Positions 13,446 through 26,256 of a DNA stretch of 64,000 nucleotides are shown piece by piece. Source of the stretch: Pomacea canaliculata (Eukaryota > Mollusca > Gastropoda > Architaenioglossa > Ampullariidae); assembly GCF_003073045.1 (NCBI RefSeq), contig NC_037603.1, positions 11,252,192-11,316,191 of the forward strand. Reading direction: 5' to 3'. A model generated the notes under the pieces. It was given only the letters and a program-made list of their open reading frames with translations, did no database searches and was not told the origin of the DNA. How positions within the stretch are numbered: the first letter of the stretch is position 1; every line of letters begins with the position of its first letter. The position numbers were made by a program, and so were the translations under genes.

Positions 13446-15722
13446 TCTGCTATCCCCAGGCGACAGTGAAATTATGAATAGGATATTTTTCTAAGATTAA
13501 GGTCTAGTCAGCTTTTTGTAAATTGTAGTTAAATTAAAGCTGGCTATGTTACATATTAAATCAGAGTGTCTTCATTGGTCATCCTTGATTTTAGGTCTTA
13601 GACATTTCTTGCTCTTTTCAATTTTGTGAAGTGCATTTAGCGTGAAAATGCAGCTGAGGCAAATGGAATGACTGTTGCCACTTGAATGAGAAACTGAGAA
13701 AGAGGGTGTCCTTTGCTGCTGTAGTTTTTATTCTTCTCTCTTCAGCAAGTTTTCTTGTAGTTTGTATTTGAGAGTTTTTCCTCCTAGAGTGCATGCCTGT
13801 GTGATCAATCTTTACTCACTGGTTGTGCAGTCTTTGTCATCACAAAAGCACTTTTTTTCCCAAAGTGAGATGGAAAGGGGTAGAAAGAAATATGTGAATA
13901 CCTGTTTTGATAAACGTTTCTTTTAAAATGTCTTGCTTCTTTCTGTTAATTGCGATTTAAAACTTTTTATATTCCTAGTTTCTTACTCCATTTCTATACA
14001 GGGGATGTCCTTTACAGTTGTGGAAGACAGTGACAGAATTTGTTACCAAAATCTTTCCCCACACCCCTTCACCAGTATTTTCATTGAAAGTGATCATTTT
14101 TAATTTCAGTTATAACCTTATTTTTCAGTAATTTCATCATTTTAGACATACAGATCACTTTTTTAGTGTTAATTGCTTCATTTACCTGCTAAGAAGACTA
14201 CAATTATGTGCATAAAATGAAGCACTAGATTCCAGACATATTGCTCAAAACACAACTGGAGACAATATCATTAACACACTGCATCTGCATGTTTGCTGAG
14301 AAATTGTTAACATATCTGCAATGAAAAATATGCTCATCATTCTCGGTGAATTTTTTTACCTGCATTTAGAAGACATGAGTGCGCAGCGAAGGATTTGAAT
14401 AATGGCTTTGAAATTTGCAATACAATAGTTCGTAGTATTGGAGAACATGGAAAAAGAGCAGGCAACAACATTAATTCCATAAAGTCATGTCACCTGCTGA
14501 CATTTAAGCAAATTGCTCAATACAGGTGCATAGCCTTGAAGTGATAGTAGGTAGTTCATAGACTGTGTTGTGCTTGTTTGCAGGACATGATGTTGGGCAG
14601 TTCTTAAACTATGTAAAGTGAAAAAAAAAAAATGCATGAGATTAAAAATATTCATCTGAAGACTATAATTGTATTTGTAAATGTAAAATCCCATTTTTTA
14701 CTATTCATTTACAGATCATATTAAATATATTTAAGACTGAGTTCGACATTTCTGTAGTTGCAGTGATGACTTAATGTTCTACTCTAGTGGACAGATGTAA
14801 TAGACTGCTTCTGCTTTATTGATGCCAGAATCAAGGAATGCAAGTCAAACAAAAATTGTAATTGATAACTGATGGGAATTTTTTCAGAATACATTTCAAG
14901 AGGTGTTTTGAAGAAATCCATCTGTCAGCTTGCTAATTTAAACAGTTGTATTCTTTTAAAACCTACAAGACTGTGATACCAGGACATTTGCCAATACTTC
15001 TGTCCATTTCTTTGATGTCAATATATGATGGTCAACATCTAGTCTCTTGGGATGTATGTTATCAGTGGGATCATAAAGACAAAGCTAATACTGGTAGAAT
15101 GCATTTTATAAAATTAATGGTGCTTGTGCTATATGTTACCCTCCCTACTTAAATGAGTTTTCTTAAAATTATCAGTATTTAGGTGTTGTGAAATCAGAGA
15201 TATCACACCTTTAGTTACTACAATTAAAAAAAGGGGGAAAAATTAGCCATGGCTAGGAATGTGGCATGTTTGCAGTGGAGAAGTTACTGTCTTAGCACGT
15301 AAATATTGGTCTAAAAAATGTATTGAAGAAAATTAACCCTAAGAGACAATGGCATAAGAGGCTTTAAAATACCTAACCTATAAAACCTAGACTCAAAGAA
15401 ATGATTATAGGACATCAAAAATGTTTGTATAATGATATTGCTAAAGGAAGGGTGTGAAAAAGGACTAGCATTATGGGAAAAGGTGTTGGGAGTAAAATTT
15501 ACAGAAGAGGTGCGTTTTCAGTGCACATTTAACCTGGTTGAATCTTTATGATCATTTGTCATAATAGTTTTAAATATTAAATATGAAACATCTTCAGTAA
15601 AGCAAGACTCTGAAAGTATTGCAACACCTAAAGTTTGCTTCATAACAGCATGTAGGAGGATTTTCAACATAGCATTACAATCATCACTTTGTACAACTTT
15701 ATGCTGGAGTCAGCTGAAGAAA
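13446..15722 (+). other. 3' UTR and downstream DNA of the deubiquitinase
   Basis: No splice-bounded exon is apparent. ATTAAA variant poly(A) signals occur near 13533 and 13555, soon after the stop codon. Beyond about 13600 the DNA is AT-rich without recognised repeats. If the alternative last exon at 16465 is used, this whole stretch would be intron. Confidence 0.4.
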
Positions 15723-16250
15723 ATGGAAGACATTTCCAGTGCACACCAAGCTTTTGATTTGTCTTTAATAAAATCTATGCCTCCTGCTGACAAATTTCAG
15801 AGAAGATATGGACATGCCATTTTTGGGAGTTTAGTATATTCTGTTTTGCATTCACTTTTCTGGATTTATGAGTGTCTTAAAAAGATACAGCAGCCAGAGA
15901 CCACTTCTCGTTTTAATTTTAGGATATCTTTCAGGAAAAAGTTTGATAATTTCACTTTATTACCCTTATGCAGGAGAATTCTTGGAAGTTTAGCACAGAA
16001 AGTAGCTCCTCAAATGGAAATTTTGAATTTAGTGAAACATCAAGATTTTACCGTTTATCTGGACACTGTTAAGCAGAGTAATCTAGTTTATTCTCACGTA
16101 TTGTGCAAGACTCATTCAGTTCTCACAGTATTGGCAAAACTATACTCCGAAATGCCAACTGCTTGGTTAGCGTATGTTGTGGTGTCAGTGGGTCATGAAC
16201 ACGCAAGTGTCTCAACTTTTCTTCTTTGTTGGTGTGTGATAGATATGTAG
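15723..16250 (+). CDS. Orphan open reading frame, 175 codons, unrecognised
   Basis: An ATG-started frame of 175 residues in AT-rich DNA where stops are frequent, so chance alone is a weak explanation. The product is basic, without low complexity, and includes LCRRILGSLAQKVAPQ and VKHQDFTVYLDTVKQ, which read like a helical protein segment. No signal peptide, membrane helix or known motif is seen. The open frame also extends a little upstream of the ATG. It could be an exon of a gene whose other parts were missed, a decayed gene copy inside a long UTR or intron, or a chance frame. No strong donor joins it in phase to the exon at 16465. Confidence 0.3.
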   Translation: MEDISSAHQAFDLSLIKSMPPADKFQRRYGHAIFGSLVYSVLHSLFWIYECLKKIQQPETTSRFNFRISFRKKFDNFTLLPLCRRILGSLAQKVAPQMEILNLVKHQDFTVYLDTVKQSNLVYSHVLCKTHSVLTVLAKLYSEMPTAWLAYVVVSVGHEHASVSTFLLCWCVIDM

Positions 16251-16464
16251 ACATCAGCCATTTTTTGTAGCCATTTGTGTAATTGTTAGCTTCTGGAAGA
16301 CGATTGTTAAATTTATGTGTGCGTGCGTGCGAATATCAGTAATGTGCAGGAGAGTGCATCAGTGATGTAAAATAAAATTTTGAATATTCCTGTTTTGTCT
16401 GTATATATATATATAGGGAAGCGTGTCTGCTACAAGGCAGTAAATTAGAAATTCTTTTTTATAG

Positions 16465-16577
16465 GTGCTAGTCTAGAGGATTTGTGGCAAGATCGCCCAT
16501 TGGCAGATAAAAAAGATAAAGCAGCTGTTTTAATTAAAACCATACTAGAACATCCTGATCGGCTATCAACAGTCTAG
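16465..16577 (+). CDS. Candidate alternative terminal exon of the deubiquitinase
   Basis: A pyrimidine-rich acceptor (CTTTTTTATAG) precedes an open frame reading ASLEDLWQDRPLADKKD, then AAVLIKTILEHPDRLSTV and a stop. The other two frames close at once. The exon needs one base from an upstream donor. Exon 14 of the deubiquitinase (ending at 12741 in AAA G) supplies exactly that, giving RKG followed by ASLEDLW. The standard last exon at 13195 uses the same phase. So this may be an alternative last exon, or the last exon of a separate unseen gene that includes 15723-16250. Confidence 0.4.
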
Positions 16578-17925
16578 TCTTCATAGCTGGACTGACAACA
16601 ACAATAACCAAGACTACAAAGACTTAGAGCAATAAAACTACTTTTTTTAAAATCTCAGTTGGTTACCATTGAAAAAAATCAGTCTCATGCAACTGGTTCG
16701 GCATAGAATGCAGTGTACAATCCTTATTAAAAATAAATATACAGCAATATTTATAGCATAGCAAAAATCGATGAATTTAAAGGGTCAACAAGAGTGCAAC
16801 ATTTTTTTCTCTATGCATGGTTTAGTTTAATTTTAAACATTAAATCCCAAAATAAGAGTGTATAATCAAGCTTAATTTGTAAGACTTCGGCATTCTTACA
16901 TGCTGCTCGCAAAGCAGAAAAACTTTGTACACGGAAGAAGGGTTATACAATTGAGGTATCAATAGCACCACATTCTGACTGTAAACGTCATCATGTCTTC
17001 GTAAGTTTTGCTTTATAAAGGATTTCTTTGCTTCTCTCTTTGGTCAGCTCATGGAGACACTATTTTTAGATATACCTTCACTTTCACTTTCTGCCTTTTG
17101 ACAATTCCAGGTGTAATTAGGAGAAAGAAATTAGCATAAAAGTTCTCGTCCCTTTTTGTCGCACAATACCACCAGAACATATTGTTGCGATTCTCTATGC
17201 TCTATTGCCAGTGATTTTCCTGATTAACCTACTAATTCGCAATGTTCTTAGATTCTTGGTCATATGCACACACATCTTGTGTCTGGTTCACTCTATCAAG
17301 AAAGCGATAAATTTTAGTATAAAATCTCAAACACACATTCTAAAATTCTTGCAATAGTTCTAGTTGTTAACAAAGGCTTCTTGAACATACTCCGACTGAA
17401 TTATTTGGACCTATGGAAAGCTTTCAACAGCGTCTGTACAAATATGTCTCGAAGCCACAACAACACAGTTTGTTTTCGTCTGTCAGTCAAAAGTCAAAGT
17501 CTAAATTTCACTAGGATTAGTTTATGTTGTAGTTCTTATTATTTTCATAAAATAGGTCAATCAAATGTTACTGCTCAACTTTTGAATGACGTGTGCACAG
17601 GTATGTGAGCTCTTATTAGTTGAGTGTAACATAATTTAGTGTTTATTGATACTGTATAAATTCTTATATGAGGCATGCTCCAGTCTAACCTTGAACTGAA
17701 TCTTAAATCAGATATTCTATTTCTGAGCTCAGATTTGTGTCTGGAAAAGACAAAGAAGCAGCCAACTGCTTCATTCAGCATCACCGATGCGACACAGTGT
17801 CTCTACTACGAAAATAAAAGATTATCTGCCTGAGGCAATGCGCTGGTGATGTCACCACGACTCAGCGACTGCGTCACGCCCTCGTCTGGCGGCCAGGCAG
17901 TCCATCATCGCGACGACTTTGATGG
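16578..17925. other. Convergent 3' region, no gene seen
   Basis: The plus-strand deubiquitinase and the minus-strand NAF1 gene end towards each other here. The DNA is AT-rich. No exon, RNA gene or recognised repeat was found. A minus-strand poly(A) signal at 17642-17647 probably belongs to NAF1. Confidence 0.5.
17642..17647 (-). terminator. Poly(A) signal AATAAA, probably NAF1
   Basis: TTTATT on the plus strand is AATAAA on the minus strand, about 280 bases past the NAF1 stop codon. Position is reasonable, but the hexamer is common in AT-rich DNA. Confidence 0.4.
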
Positions 17926-20900
17926 TCAATAGTTCTCCGTCCTCACTTCAATGACTGGATGTGACTGACCACTCTGAACCCAAGCACCAGAGAAAGTGGG
18001 ATTCTGGGACCAGTTTCCCTGATTCTGCTGGGGATTCCAAGGACCTGACGATGATGGCGATGACTGGAAGTCATTCCAGCTGGGTGGTGGTGGCCTGCAG
18101 ATCTGAGAGGGTCCTCTGTTAAATGCTGGTCCTGAACCAAAGACAGGAGGAGCTTGCTGACTAAAACCACCAACAAAATGGGGAGCACCATTCTGAAAAA
18201 AGGGCTGCACTGCCGCTGGTGGTGGATTATGGCAGAAGTTGAAGTATGCAGGGGGAGGTATATTCACAGACGGCTGTGGTCGGTTGTGACTGGTGAGGTA
18301 AGACTGTGAGCGACAAAAGTGTCTGCTTCGCTGCATGATGTGGAACAAGGTGGAGCTGAGAACACAGGCCCACTCAGCATGCCTTGTTCAAATGCCCTGC
18401 GCCAATGGCCTTGGTTATTGTTAGTTGTGTCTGGTAGTCCATCATGTCTTAAGGACATTCTAGGACTGTTGCAAGAAAATCTTTTAGAGAAGCGATCTGA
18501 AGGGAGCCATTGACCACTGGGAGCTGAAGGTCCTCCAGAACTTGTCTGCGATATATCTGTACAAGATGAAAGAAGGCAAAAAATAAGGAAACAATAAAAG
18601 CACTTTAGAAATAGTTTAAGAAAACTCCAGACATTCTGGACTGGCACTAACAACTATGCCAAATCACACCATTGTAGTGAAACAAGACTAACACCTACAA
18701 TAACACTAACCATGTCTGCTGGGTATGGTTTGTATGCCAAATCACACTACATGCAGTGAAAGAAGAATAACACCATCTTTTGATATATATCATGTCGTCT
18801 GGGTATGGAACATACAGAAATAATCTTAGCTGTTAGTTGATTGTGATAAAACTGCTTTCTGGACACTAGGAGGCAACAAAATATGACAATGTAGGTAAAT
18901 AAGGAGAGACTTGCATGGTAGTGCACCTCTCGTTACCACCTGTTCGTTAGTGTAACAGTATCCTTGAAAGACTGTAAGAGTATCAAGGTCAGTGGGGCAG
19001 CCAGGATCATTGCATTTACTGTATTTTATGTTTATTCATTTTAATGGCTTCACCTTGATGGATTTCCTTGATGCTATCATGTTAAGTTTTGACTAGACGT
19101 TATTTGTGAAATTCTTACAAAATTTGCTACAATAGCTTATTTCTCTTAAGCCTGTTGAGGTAAGTCTTTTGGACTTTGATGAGTTTTTATTCAGATTGTT
19201 TTACTTGGTTTTTGTCTTGTGATGCAAATTAAGCACAATCTGATGTCTAATATAAGTTTGTAGGTGAATGAATGTTAAGATATCAATGACAATTTTTTTC
19301 TGTCCCGATTTGATGTTTCCCTTCTAGTTGGCGCCAGATCTTGCCGAGACTTCCAAAAGGTCAGAAGAATGCAAAAATATAGAATGCAACTGCTAGAGAT
19401 TGAGTTTCTTTTATGGGTTAATTATGAATGTAGGTAAATGTATATGTTTTATAGCTGTAATGTGTCTCATTCATTTTATTTTGCTGACGAATTTTTGACA
19501 CCCACTTTTTTTTTTAGTTCAGATTTTGTTGGTGTTTTATCTCCTCCAAAAGCAACTGTAGAGCGACAGTAATTAGCTCTCACTTTTTATCTTTGATATG
19601 AAGCTCTATTCAATTTCTTACCTCTATGATTCTTTTTCCTCTGATTCCTGCAAAAGAATAATTGTTACTCATTACCAAAACATATATTAAGCAAAACATA
19701 AGATGTCCCTGTTAAATCTCACCTAAAGTCTGCGAAATTCTACTTTTGAATGTTCATCAATTATCAGTATTTAACTTTCATTAAAAAAAATTCCAACTAG
19801 CACATAACATACTTATGATAGATTTTAGAAAAGTTGTGTATGTGGTGTATTGTGCGGGTTTTAGGAGCCTTCTATAAAGGCCAAAGCATTCAATAATAAA
19901 AATGTGCAACTGGCCACATAACTATTAGTATTATCACTTTGATCAAAGCCTGGGTACTCAGGCTACTGGAATGGGTTAGGGTAAGGCACTGGAATTGATC
20001 TTCATGACCTCAAGCTAATGCACATCTTTATCCTTGTTTAGGGAAAAAGCTTCTTTCTTTCTTTTTTTTTTTCTTTTTCGTGCAGACCATGATGTCTAGA
20101 TTTAAATTTGATCCAAACTTATTTTATTCATTGATAATAAATATCAATAAGATATACTTAAAAAGATAAATTTATACAGACAATGTGGCTGAAATGAGCT
20201 GTGCTTACCTGAGCTTTTTTTCACCAGTCGGTGCAGATGTACGGCTGCTTTCTGGCGAATCTTGAGCCTCTTTTGCTTCAGCCTCACACCGTCCTCTGCG
20301 CTTGGCCTTGGCTCTGCGTTCCTCCTCATCATCGGAATATTCAATCATCTGCTCATTCAACACAAACAGTATCCATCACACCAGGACTGTTTTTTACCCA
20401 GCCCTTTAAGGGTTAAATACCTATTAACTATTTCCTAGGATTTCACGTGTGCAGAAGCAGACTTCTTAATAATCAAGGCTTGTTTCACACATTGTAATGC
20501 GATCAGAACAGCGTCACAAAACACATTGCGCAGTTCGTAAATAAATAGGGGAAGAAACTGTTGGTACCTTAAGGCATTGGTCTATAAATTACTTCCCGTA
20601 TGAAATAGTCACCCAATCTGGTATTTTGTCATATTTGAAAGTGGGCAACATCTCAATTTATCAATGCCATATTTGAGACTGTGGCAGTTACTCAATTTGA
20701 CATGAATTTGTACTGCAATAGCCAAAAATGATAAGAAAATATTTGAAATATTTGAAGTCTAATGTATATTCTAATAAAATATTTGGCACTTTATGTTGGT
20801 ATGTTGTGTATTTTTTTTTAATTTCTACCTTATAACCTACTTTTATGACAGGAGCTCTCTGTTTTATACAGTCACCATTTTTCATTTGAATTTAGCACAA

Positions 20901-23900
20901 GCAAACAAAAACTATACCTCTTGCAAATTCCATCACTTAACGTTTAAAAAATGCTATTTAAAATGGCTTGTCAATGATAACTGTCTTTATTGTAGGTTTA
21001 TAGATGCAACAATTAAAACCCATTGTACTTTGTGCCACCATTCTGGTTCAAAGCAATGAATTGCTCAGCTATTTGTGAGGAATAAATTAAATGGTTTGGT
21101 CAAAATGGGAAAGAGACTGTCAAATCGTGCATATCAAACCAACCACCAGTCAGTGTCTGCACATCAGACCTTGGTGCTCTAACCCCTTTGCTCTCTGCTT
21201 TCCCCCCTAAATGGTTAGTATTGAAACGAAAACTTTTACTGTAATCGTGAATTCAAAACACAAAATACCTTACTCACCTATGATCATAGACACAAGAGGA
21301 TATGAATACTAACCCAACAATGACAAAATGGATATTATTTCTGAAAAAGAATATGTTTAAAAGAAAGAGAACACTTCTATAAGAACATAATGCAACTACA
21401 CACGTCAGCTGTGGGTTCATTGTTGTCTTTCCATGAAGCATCGGAGCCTTTCAGTCTGCAAAACAGAATATAGCTAGGTCACTGGCAGCCTCTACACATG
21501 AACGTGTATTTAAGTTCGTGCTCCACACTTTCACATTTCTACTATCATATGTGACAGTTGGAGTCAACAAATACCATCGATATACAAAAAAATAGCAATC
21601 AGTGAGAAGATTAGTGCTGCTGCCAAGATATTACAATACTGACCAACAGGCAATTAATGTGCATGCCAACTCAGTCAATTGAAGACTGATTATCAAGGAT
21701 GACAGTGGAGACAAAAGTCATAGATAAAGGAACAAAAAACTGATTTTCATGCACACCTGCTCTGAATTACATTTCCATCCTGGCCTTTAAAATGCTAAAT
21801 ATGGGCATATGTCAAAGCATAGTTGTGACATTACCCAAACATACCTTTTCAGCTGCTCTACAAAGATGTAATGTGTAATTTCAGGCATTTCAGGAGCAAA
21901 ATAGACTGGCATACCCATCTGTATGCCTTTTTTCTTAATGTCATCAGGTGAGTTGAAACGAATTGAGTAGTATGGTCTGACAACAGGTCCAAAAACCTCA
22001 AACACCTGTATAAATGTGAAAAAAAATAATCATGTGTACCTCTACAGGGTGCGGGTGCTTAAATTGTTTTACTATTTTATGCTTCATGGAAGTAACCATC
22101 AACATTTCAGACACTTTTGCGTATTTCAAGTTGTTCTAAGTTTTAATTTAACTTAGAAACAGTATATACATAGTATCTTCATCAAAATGTGCCGTTACAG
22201 TATGCTTCAAGATAAATACAAAGTTTACTCTTTCAAAGAATACATCTGAGCAAAATATGAAAAATAAGCAAATAGATTTTGCCTTACCTGACCAATCGGA
22301 GTTCGATTCTCCCCAAAAAATACTGTGTCATCCTGAACAGATGAGATTCCTGGTCGACTGTGAATCACAACTGTAAAGCCAAGTAATAATTTCAAAATTA
22401 TTTGATGTACAAAAACTTCCCTCCCCCAAAAAAAAACTTTCAACTTTGTACTGTAAGGAATGACATAAGAAATACCACATCAAATGTTGATGACCAAAAG
22501 CAAAGACCTAAAAAACAAAAGTCTCTCACTGGAAAACCACGCTGTAAATGTATTCTGGTTTGCTTTAGTGTTTGTGTAAAACTAAACCTGCCAAAATTAT
22601 TGCCTATTTGTAATTTACTTTGTGTATGAGTAGTGTATGCTGTAGAAGTGAGCATGTCTATTATTCTGTTATATGTAAATGTGGGTGCATAAATCCCTAA
22701 ATAGATAAGACAGACACAACTGATGTAACCCTTTATCATGCTTTTCCTGTTAATATGTATATTACCTATATATATATATGTGTTATCACATACAATAGAT
22801 GGCAAGAACTTCATGATATAATTCAGATATAACAGACCTACCTTGCACACCCACTACCCCAGATACTATCCCTACTTCTTCCATCTGGGTGTTGGCATCA
22901 ACATCAATGGTCAGCTCCTCAATAGGTGGCAGTTCCTGTGAGCAAAACAAATCTTATAGCTGATGCCATGATGGGCATTTTACATTCATTCCAACAGCAA
23001 CCCAAAAGTAGTCGTGTCCTGACAGAATTATTATCAATCCATTCACTCAAATTTTCATCCCTGCACAATCTCCAAATCTAGGGTGCCAGCACTTGGATGA
23101 TCCCCACACAGGAGACTGACAGTCAGCTCTCCCATATGACACTTCAAAGGCATCACCCAACAACATGGCGCAGCCTACTTGAACTACCTCAGACCTGCGT
23201 TTGAGATAGTAAGCAAACGAGTGTTTTGCAACCTGAAATTTTGTTTTGACATGATTCGGGAAGACAGTCTTGGTCATTTAAGCCCAATTTACTGTCTGGC
23301 TTGCTTTTTTCCTGTAAATAGTTTGAAGAGATTTGTACTAAAGAATATTCAGTCATAAACTATTAACTGTCAATGCATAAAACTTTAGAAGATTTCAGAT
23401 TTTCTGCACAAAGTTCTTCTCCGATGTCATTAATCCAGCTTAATAAGCATAATCAATAATCTATACAACTTTTCCCAAAAGGTATAGTTTAAAATAAAAC
23501 TGAGTTCAATTATAAATAGTTCACTGTGCACGTATAAAAGATTTCAACAGATTTTATGAGTAATATCATTTTGCTGCACAAACTACTTTTCAAATATTGA
23601 TAACCCTGCTGTATAATCAAAATCAATAATCTAAATTTGTTCCAAACTGTACAGTTACAAAAATAATTTAGCGTCAAAACCCACTTCATCCTCACTTCTT
23701 TTGGGAAGTGGAAAGCCAAGTAGTTAAAGCACTGATGTGTGAGCATGAAGACATACTGGTTCAATACATATGTGAAAAAATAAACTTGCCCCAGTCAACC
23801 CACTGGTCAGGAATGGGTACCTGGCTCTACAGACCAGCGGTTCTTAAAATGTGGTCTTATCATCTTTTCATTGCATTAACATTTAATTAATAAAGAACTT

Positions 23901-25659
23901 TGAAAAGTATGGGATTTTATGTAAACTTACTATTATACTACTGTCACAAAAGTACATTAAGTTTTAAAATGTAATGAAACAAATGTGGCCATTTAAATTT
24001 GAAATTCACGGTACAGAATGATTATAGGTCTTGGTGGTCTGCTGTATCTTTTACTCTAATTAAGTGCATGGTCTGTGGTCCGAAATACTTTGAGAACCAC
24101 TGCTATAGAGGGTTGGTGAAAGGAAAAGCAGCGAGAGGGAGACAGCCTTCGCAACCCCAAAAAACAAAAAAACAAAAAAACTGGTCTGGGTTAGCCTCTT
24201 ACGTTTCACCTTCTAGAGATCCAATAAGGTTAGGATGTGACCTTTTGACCTCACTACAACTTGCTACATGTGAGTATAAGGTGACAGCAAACCTTACCTC
24301 AGGAAAGAGTTCTCCTGTAGTGCGAATATCTTCAAAATCAAAACAATTTTTCTTGAGGTTCTTGTCATCCTCCTCATCACTGGCCTCCTCCTTAACTCTG
24401 TAAATGCAAGATGACAACAGTTCACGTTATTCCCTCCAGAATTATATAGGAGCACAGTGTGTCCATGTAGTGTATAGGTGCGACATACCAAATATGTATC
24501 AGTATGACACATAACTAGACTCACATATTTTTATGCTTTAAAATGTAAATCTGTTGTCAGCTGAATGTGGTGCATGTATTACAAAGTGGCACTCATTATT
24601 TTTTTAGCTTTCTCTGGCAACTGAATGGTACCTGCAGGAACTAATGCAGAACCTCTCAGTGTTAATCCAAATGCCCAGTACATAGCCCCATTCATTGCCA
24701 GTCTCATGATGTGCCCTCGTTTGTTGCCAATCAAAATGCTGTGTACATACCCCTTTTTCTTTGTTGCCAAACCTCTTTGGTCCTCATCAGACAGAGAAGA
24801 AGTGTCTGTATCACTGTCAGGGGAGTGGGTTTCCTCGTCCTCAGAGTTACTGTCCTGGGTTATTCTGTATTCCTCCTTGGTGATGGTTATTTCTTGGGAA
24901 TACTGTTGTATCTTCTGTAAAATGCTCTTGCGTATCCTGGTGATGCTGAATGTTTCCATCTCTTTTCCAGATCTGAGGTCAGAAACAGAATATCTGATTT
25001 AAGATTCAGTTCAGGCGGATTAGACTGAAGTAGGCTTCATATAAGAATTTATACAGTATCAATGAACACTAAACTATGTTACATTCGACAAATAAGAGCT
25101 CACACACATACATGTGCACACATATGCAAATAAATGTCGGTGACATAACAGAAGCAGAGATTTAATACACAGGCCTCACTAACGCTGCTTACCAGTTAAA
25201 TGTTCACATTTTATATCCCCGTTGAACAGCAATCAATTTTATACTGACCTCGGCTTGGCTGCACAATAACTTCATTTAAAATAAGTTAAAAACTTACTTG
25301 GAGGTGAGTATAACTGACGACAACCACTCTGCCTTCTCGAAAATTTCCTGCTGCTGCTCCGCAACAGTTCCCCCCGGCAATGGACTGAAGTGACGATTCT
25401 CAACGGTAGAGATGACTTGTCTGCTGTTTCTCGAAGACGACCAGAACTGGACCGGTGGCACGGTGGGGTCTTCCAGCTGCTGCCTCGCACTTCTTACTGC
25501 CGGAATACACTTTTGCTCCTTCTCTTGTCGTTTGGCAGAATCAGCCTCTTGTTTGCACCACACTCCTCTCTCTTTTATCTCTACACAACCAGACCGCAAA
25601 TGGCAGCCGGTAGTGACACCTTCTAAACGGAAGGAGCTTCCCTTTCTCAGACCTGCTGC
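17926..25659 (-). CDS. NAF1: NAF1, H/ACA ribonucleoprotein assembly factor
   Basis: NAF1 holds a place later taken by GAR1 on nascent H/ACA snoRNPs and telomerase RNP in the nucleus, bound to dyskerin. Exons in transcript order: about 25659-25298, 24972-24751, 24397-24298, 22935-22842, 22370-22288, 22005-21845, 21455-21404, 20348-20209, 19647-19622 and 18556-17926. The NAF1/GAR1-type beta domain is clear: ELPPIEELTIDVDA, TVFFGENRTPIGQ, VFEVFGPVVRPYYSIRFNSP, MPVYFAPEM and YIFVEQLKR. KGSDASWKDNNEP follows, as in animal NAF1. The C-terminus is Pro/Gln/Asn-rich (NIPPPAYFNF), also typical. An acidic Ser/Asp/Glu stretch precedes the domain. Two problems remain. The first listed exon has no ATG, so the true start lies in an unseen upstream exon. 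In the last exon the frame must change between about 18390 and 18264. Exon 9 is only 26 bp. Confidence 0.93.
18652..18812. repeat. Diverged tandem duplication of ~80 bp in NAF1 intron
   Basis: Two adjacent units share ATGCCAAATCACAC, a GTAGTGAAA/GCAGTGAAA motif, CATGTC and CTGGGTATGG in the same order and spacing. They differ at many positions, so the duplication is old. No function is suggested. Confidence 0.6.
23697..24150 (+). mobile_element. tRNA-headed SINE, family 2, split by a MITE
   Basis: The head reads GAAAGCCAAGTAGTTAAAGC (box A-like) and ACTGGTTCAATAC (box B-like). The body GGAATGGGTACCTGGCTCTA breaks at about 23834. It resumes at 24103 with AGGGTTGGTGAAAGG and AGCGAGAGGGAGA. The family-2 SINE on the minus strand at 28875-29145 carries the equivalents GGAATGAGTACCTG, AGAGGGGGAAGCTAAG and AACGAGGGAGAGG without the interruption. 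The copy lies in the long NAF1 intron between the exons at 22842 and 24298. Confidence 0.65.
23835..24102. mobile_element. hAT-type MITE inserted in a SINE
   Basis: A 268-bp element with terminal inverted repeats beginning CAGCGGTTCTTAAAATGTGG and ending TTTGAGAACCACTG. Flanking octamers CTACAGAC and CTATAGAG agree at six of eight positions, fitting an old 8-bp target-site duplication. CAGNGGTTCT termini with 8-bp duplications are typical of hAT elements. No transposase is present, so it depended on a partner for movement. Confidence 0.7.
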
Positions 25660-26256
25660 CTGTGACAAAATCACTCAGAGAAGACGTCTCTGATAGAACA
25701 CGAGGGAAAGCCTCGACTACAGTTCTGTCCTAGCACGTGGCCCCTCTGAACTACATCAACCTGTCCTAACCCTATTACATCCCACCGCGCTATACTCGGG
25801 ATATTACCACCCCTCTGTCGCGACACCTGTCTAGTTCTGTCATTCAATACCAGTGTCCAGTCGGTGGTTACGAAAGCAAACGCTGTTCTCCGGGCTAAGT
25901 AGACCTACCTACGAAATACTGACATCATGATGGCGGTCATACGTAAGGGTCCAGGCTTAGTTAATGCCAGGGGGATAAACATTATTCGTACCTCTTTTGT
26001 CCTCTCAAAGCCTGGAATCGCCCTAGGGCGAATGCTACCCTTCTCTGATGTTTTTATTACTAGCTTCGGCCCTGTTTTGAACCAGGCTGGCTCATGACAA
26101 CGTGCGATTTTATATACATACACGAGCTGTGTGACCACGCAATGACTCTTACGCCCTCGGGTACTTACCTCACGTGACCCAAGTGAGGACTGGTCGTAAT
26201 TTCAGGTCATCGACTAATCGGATTAGAATGAAAAATAAGTCGTGGTTGTTTTAGAC

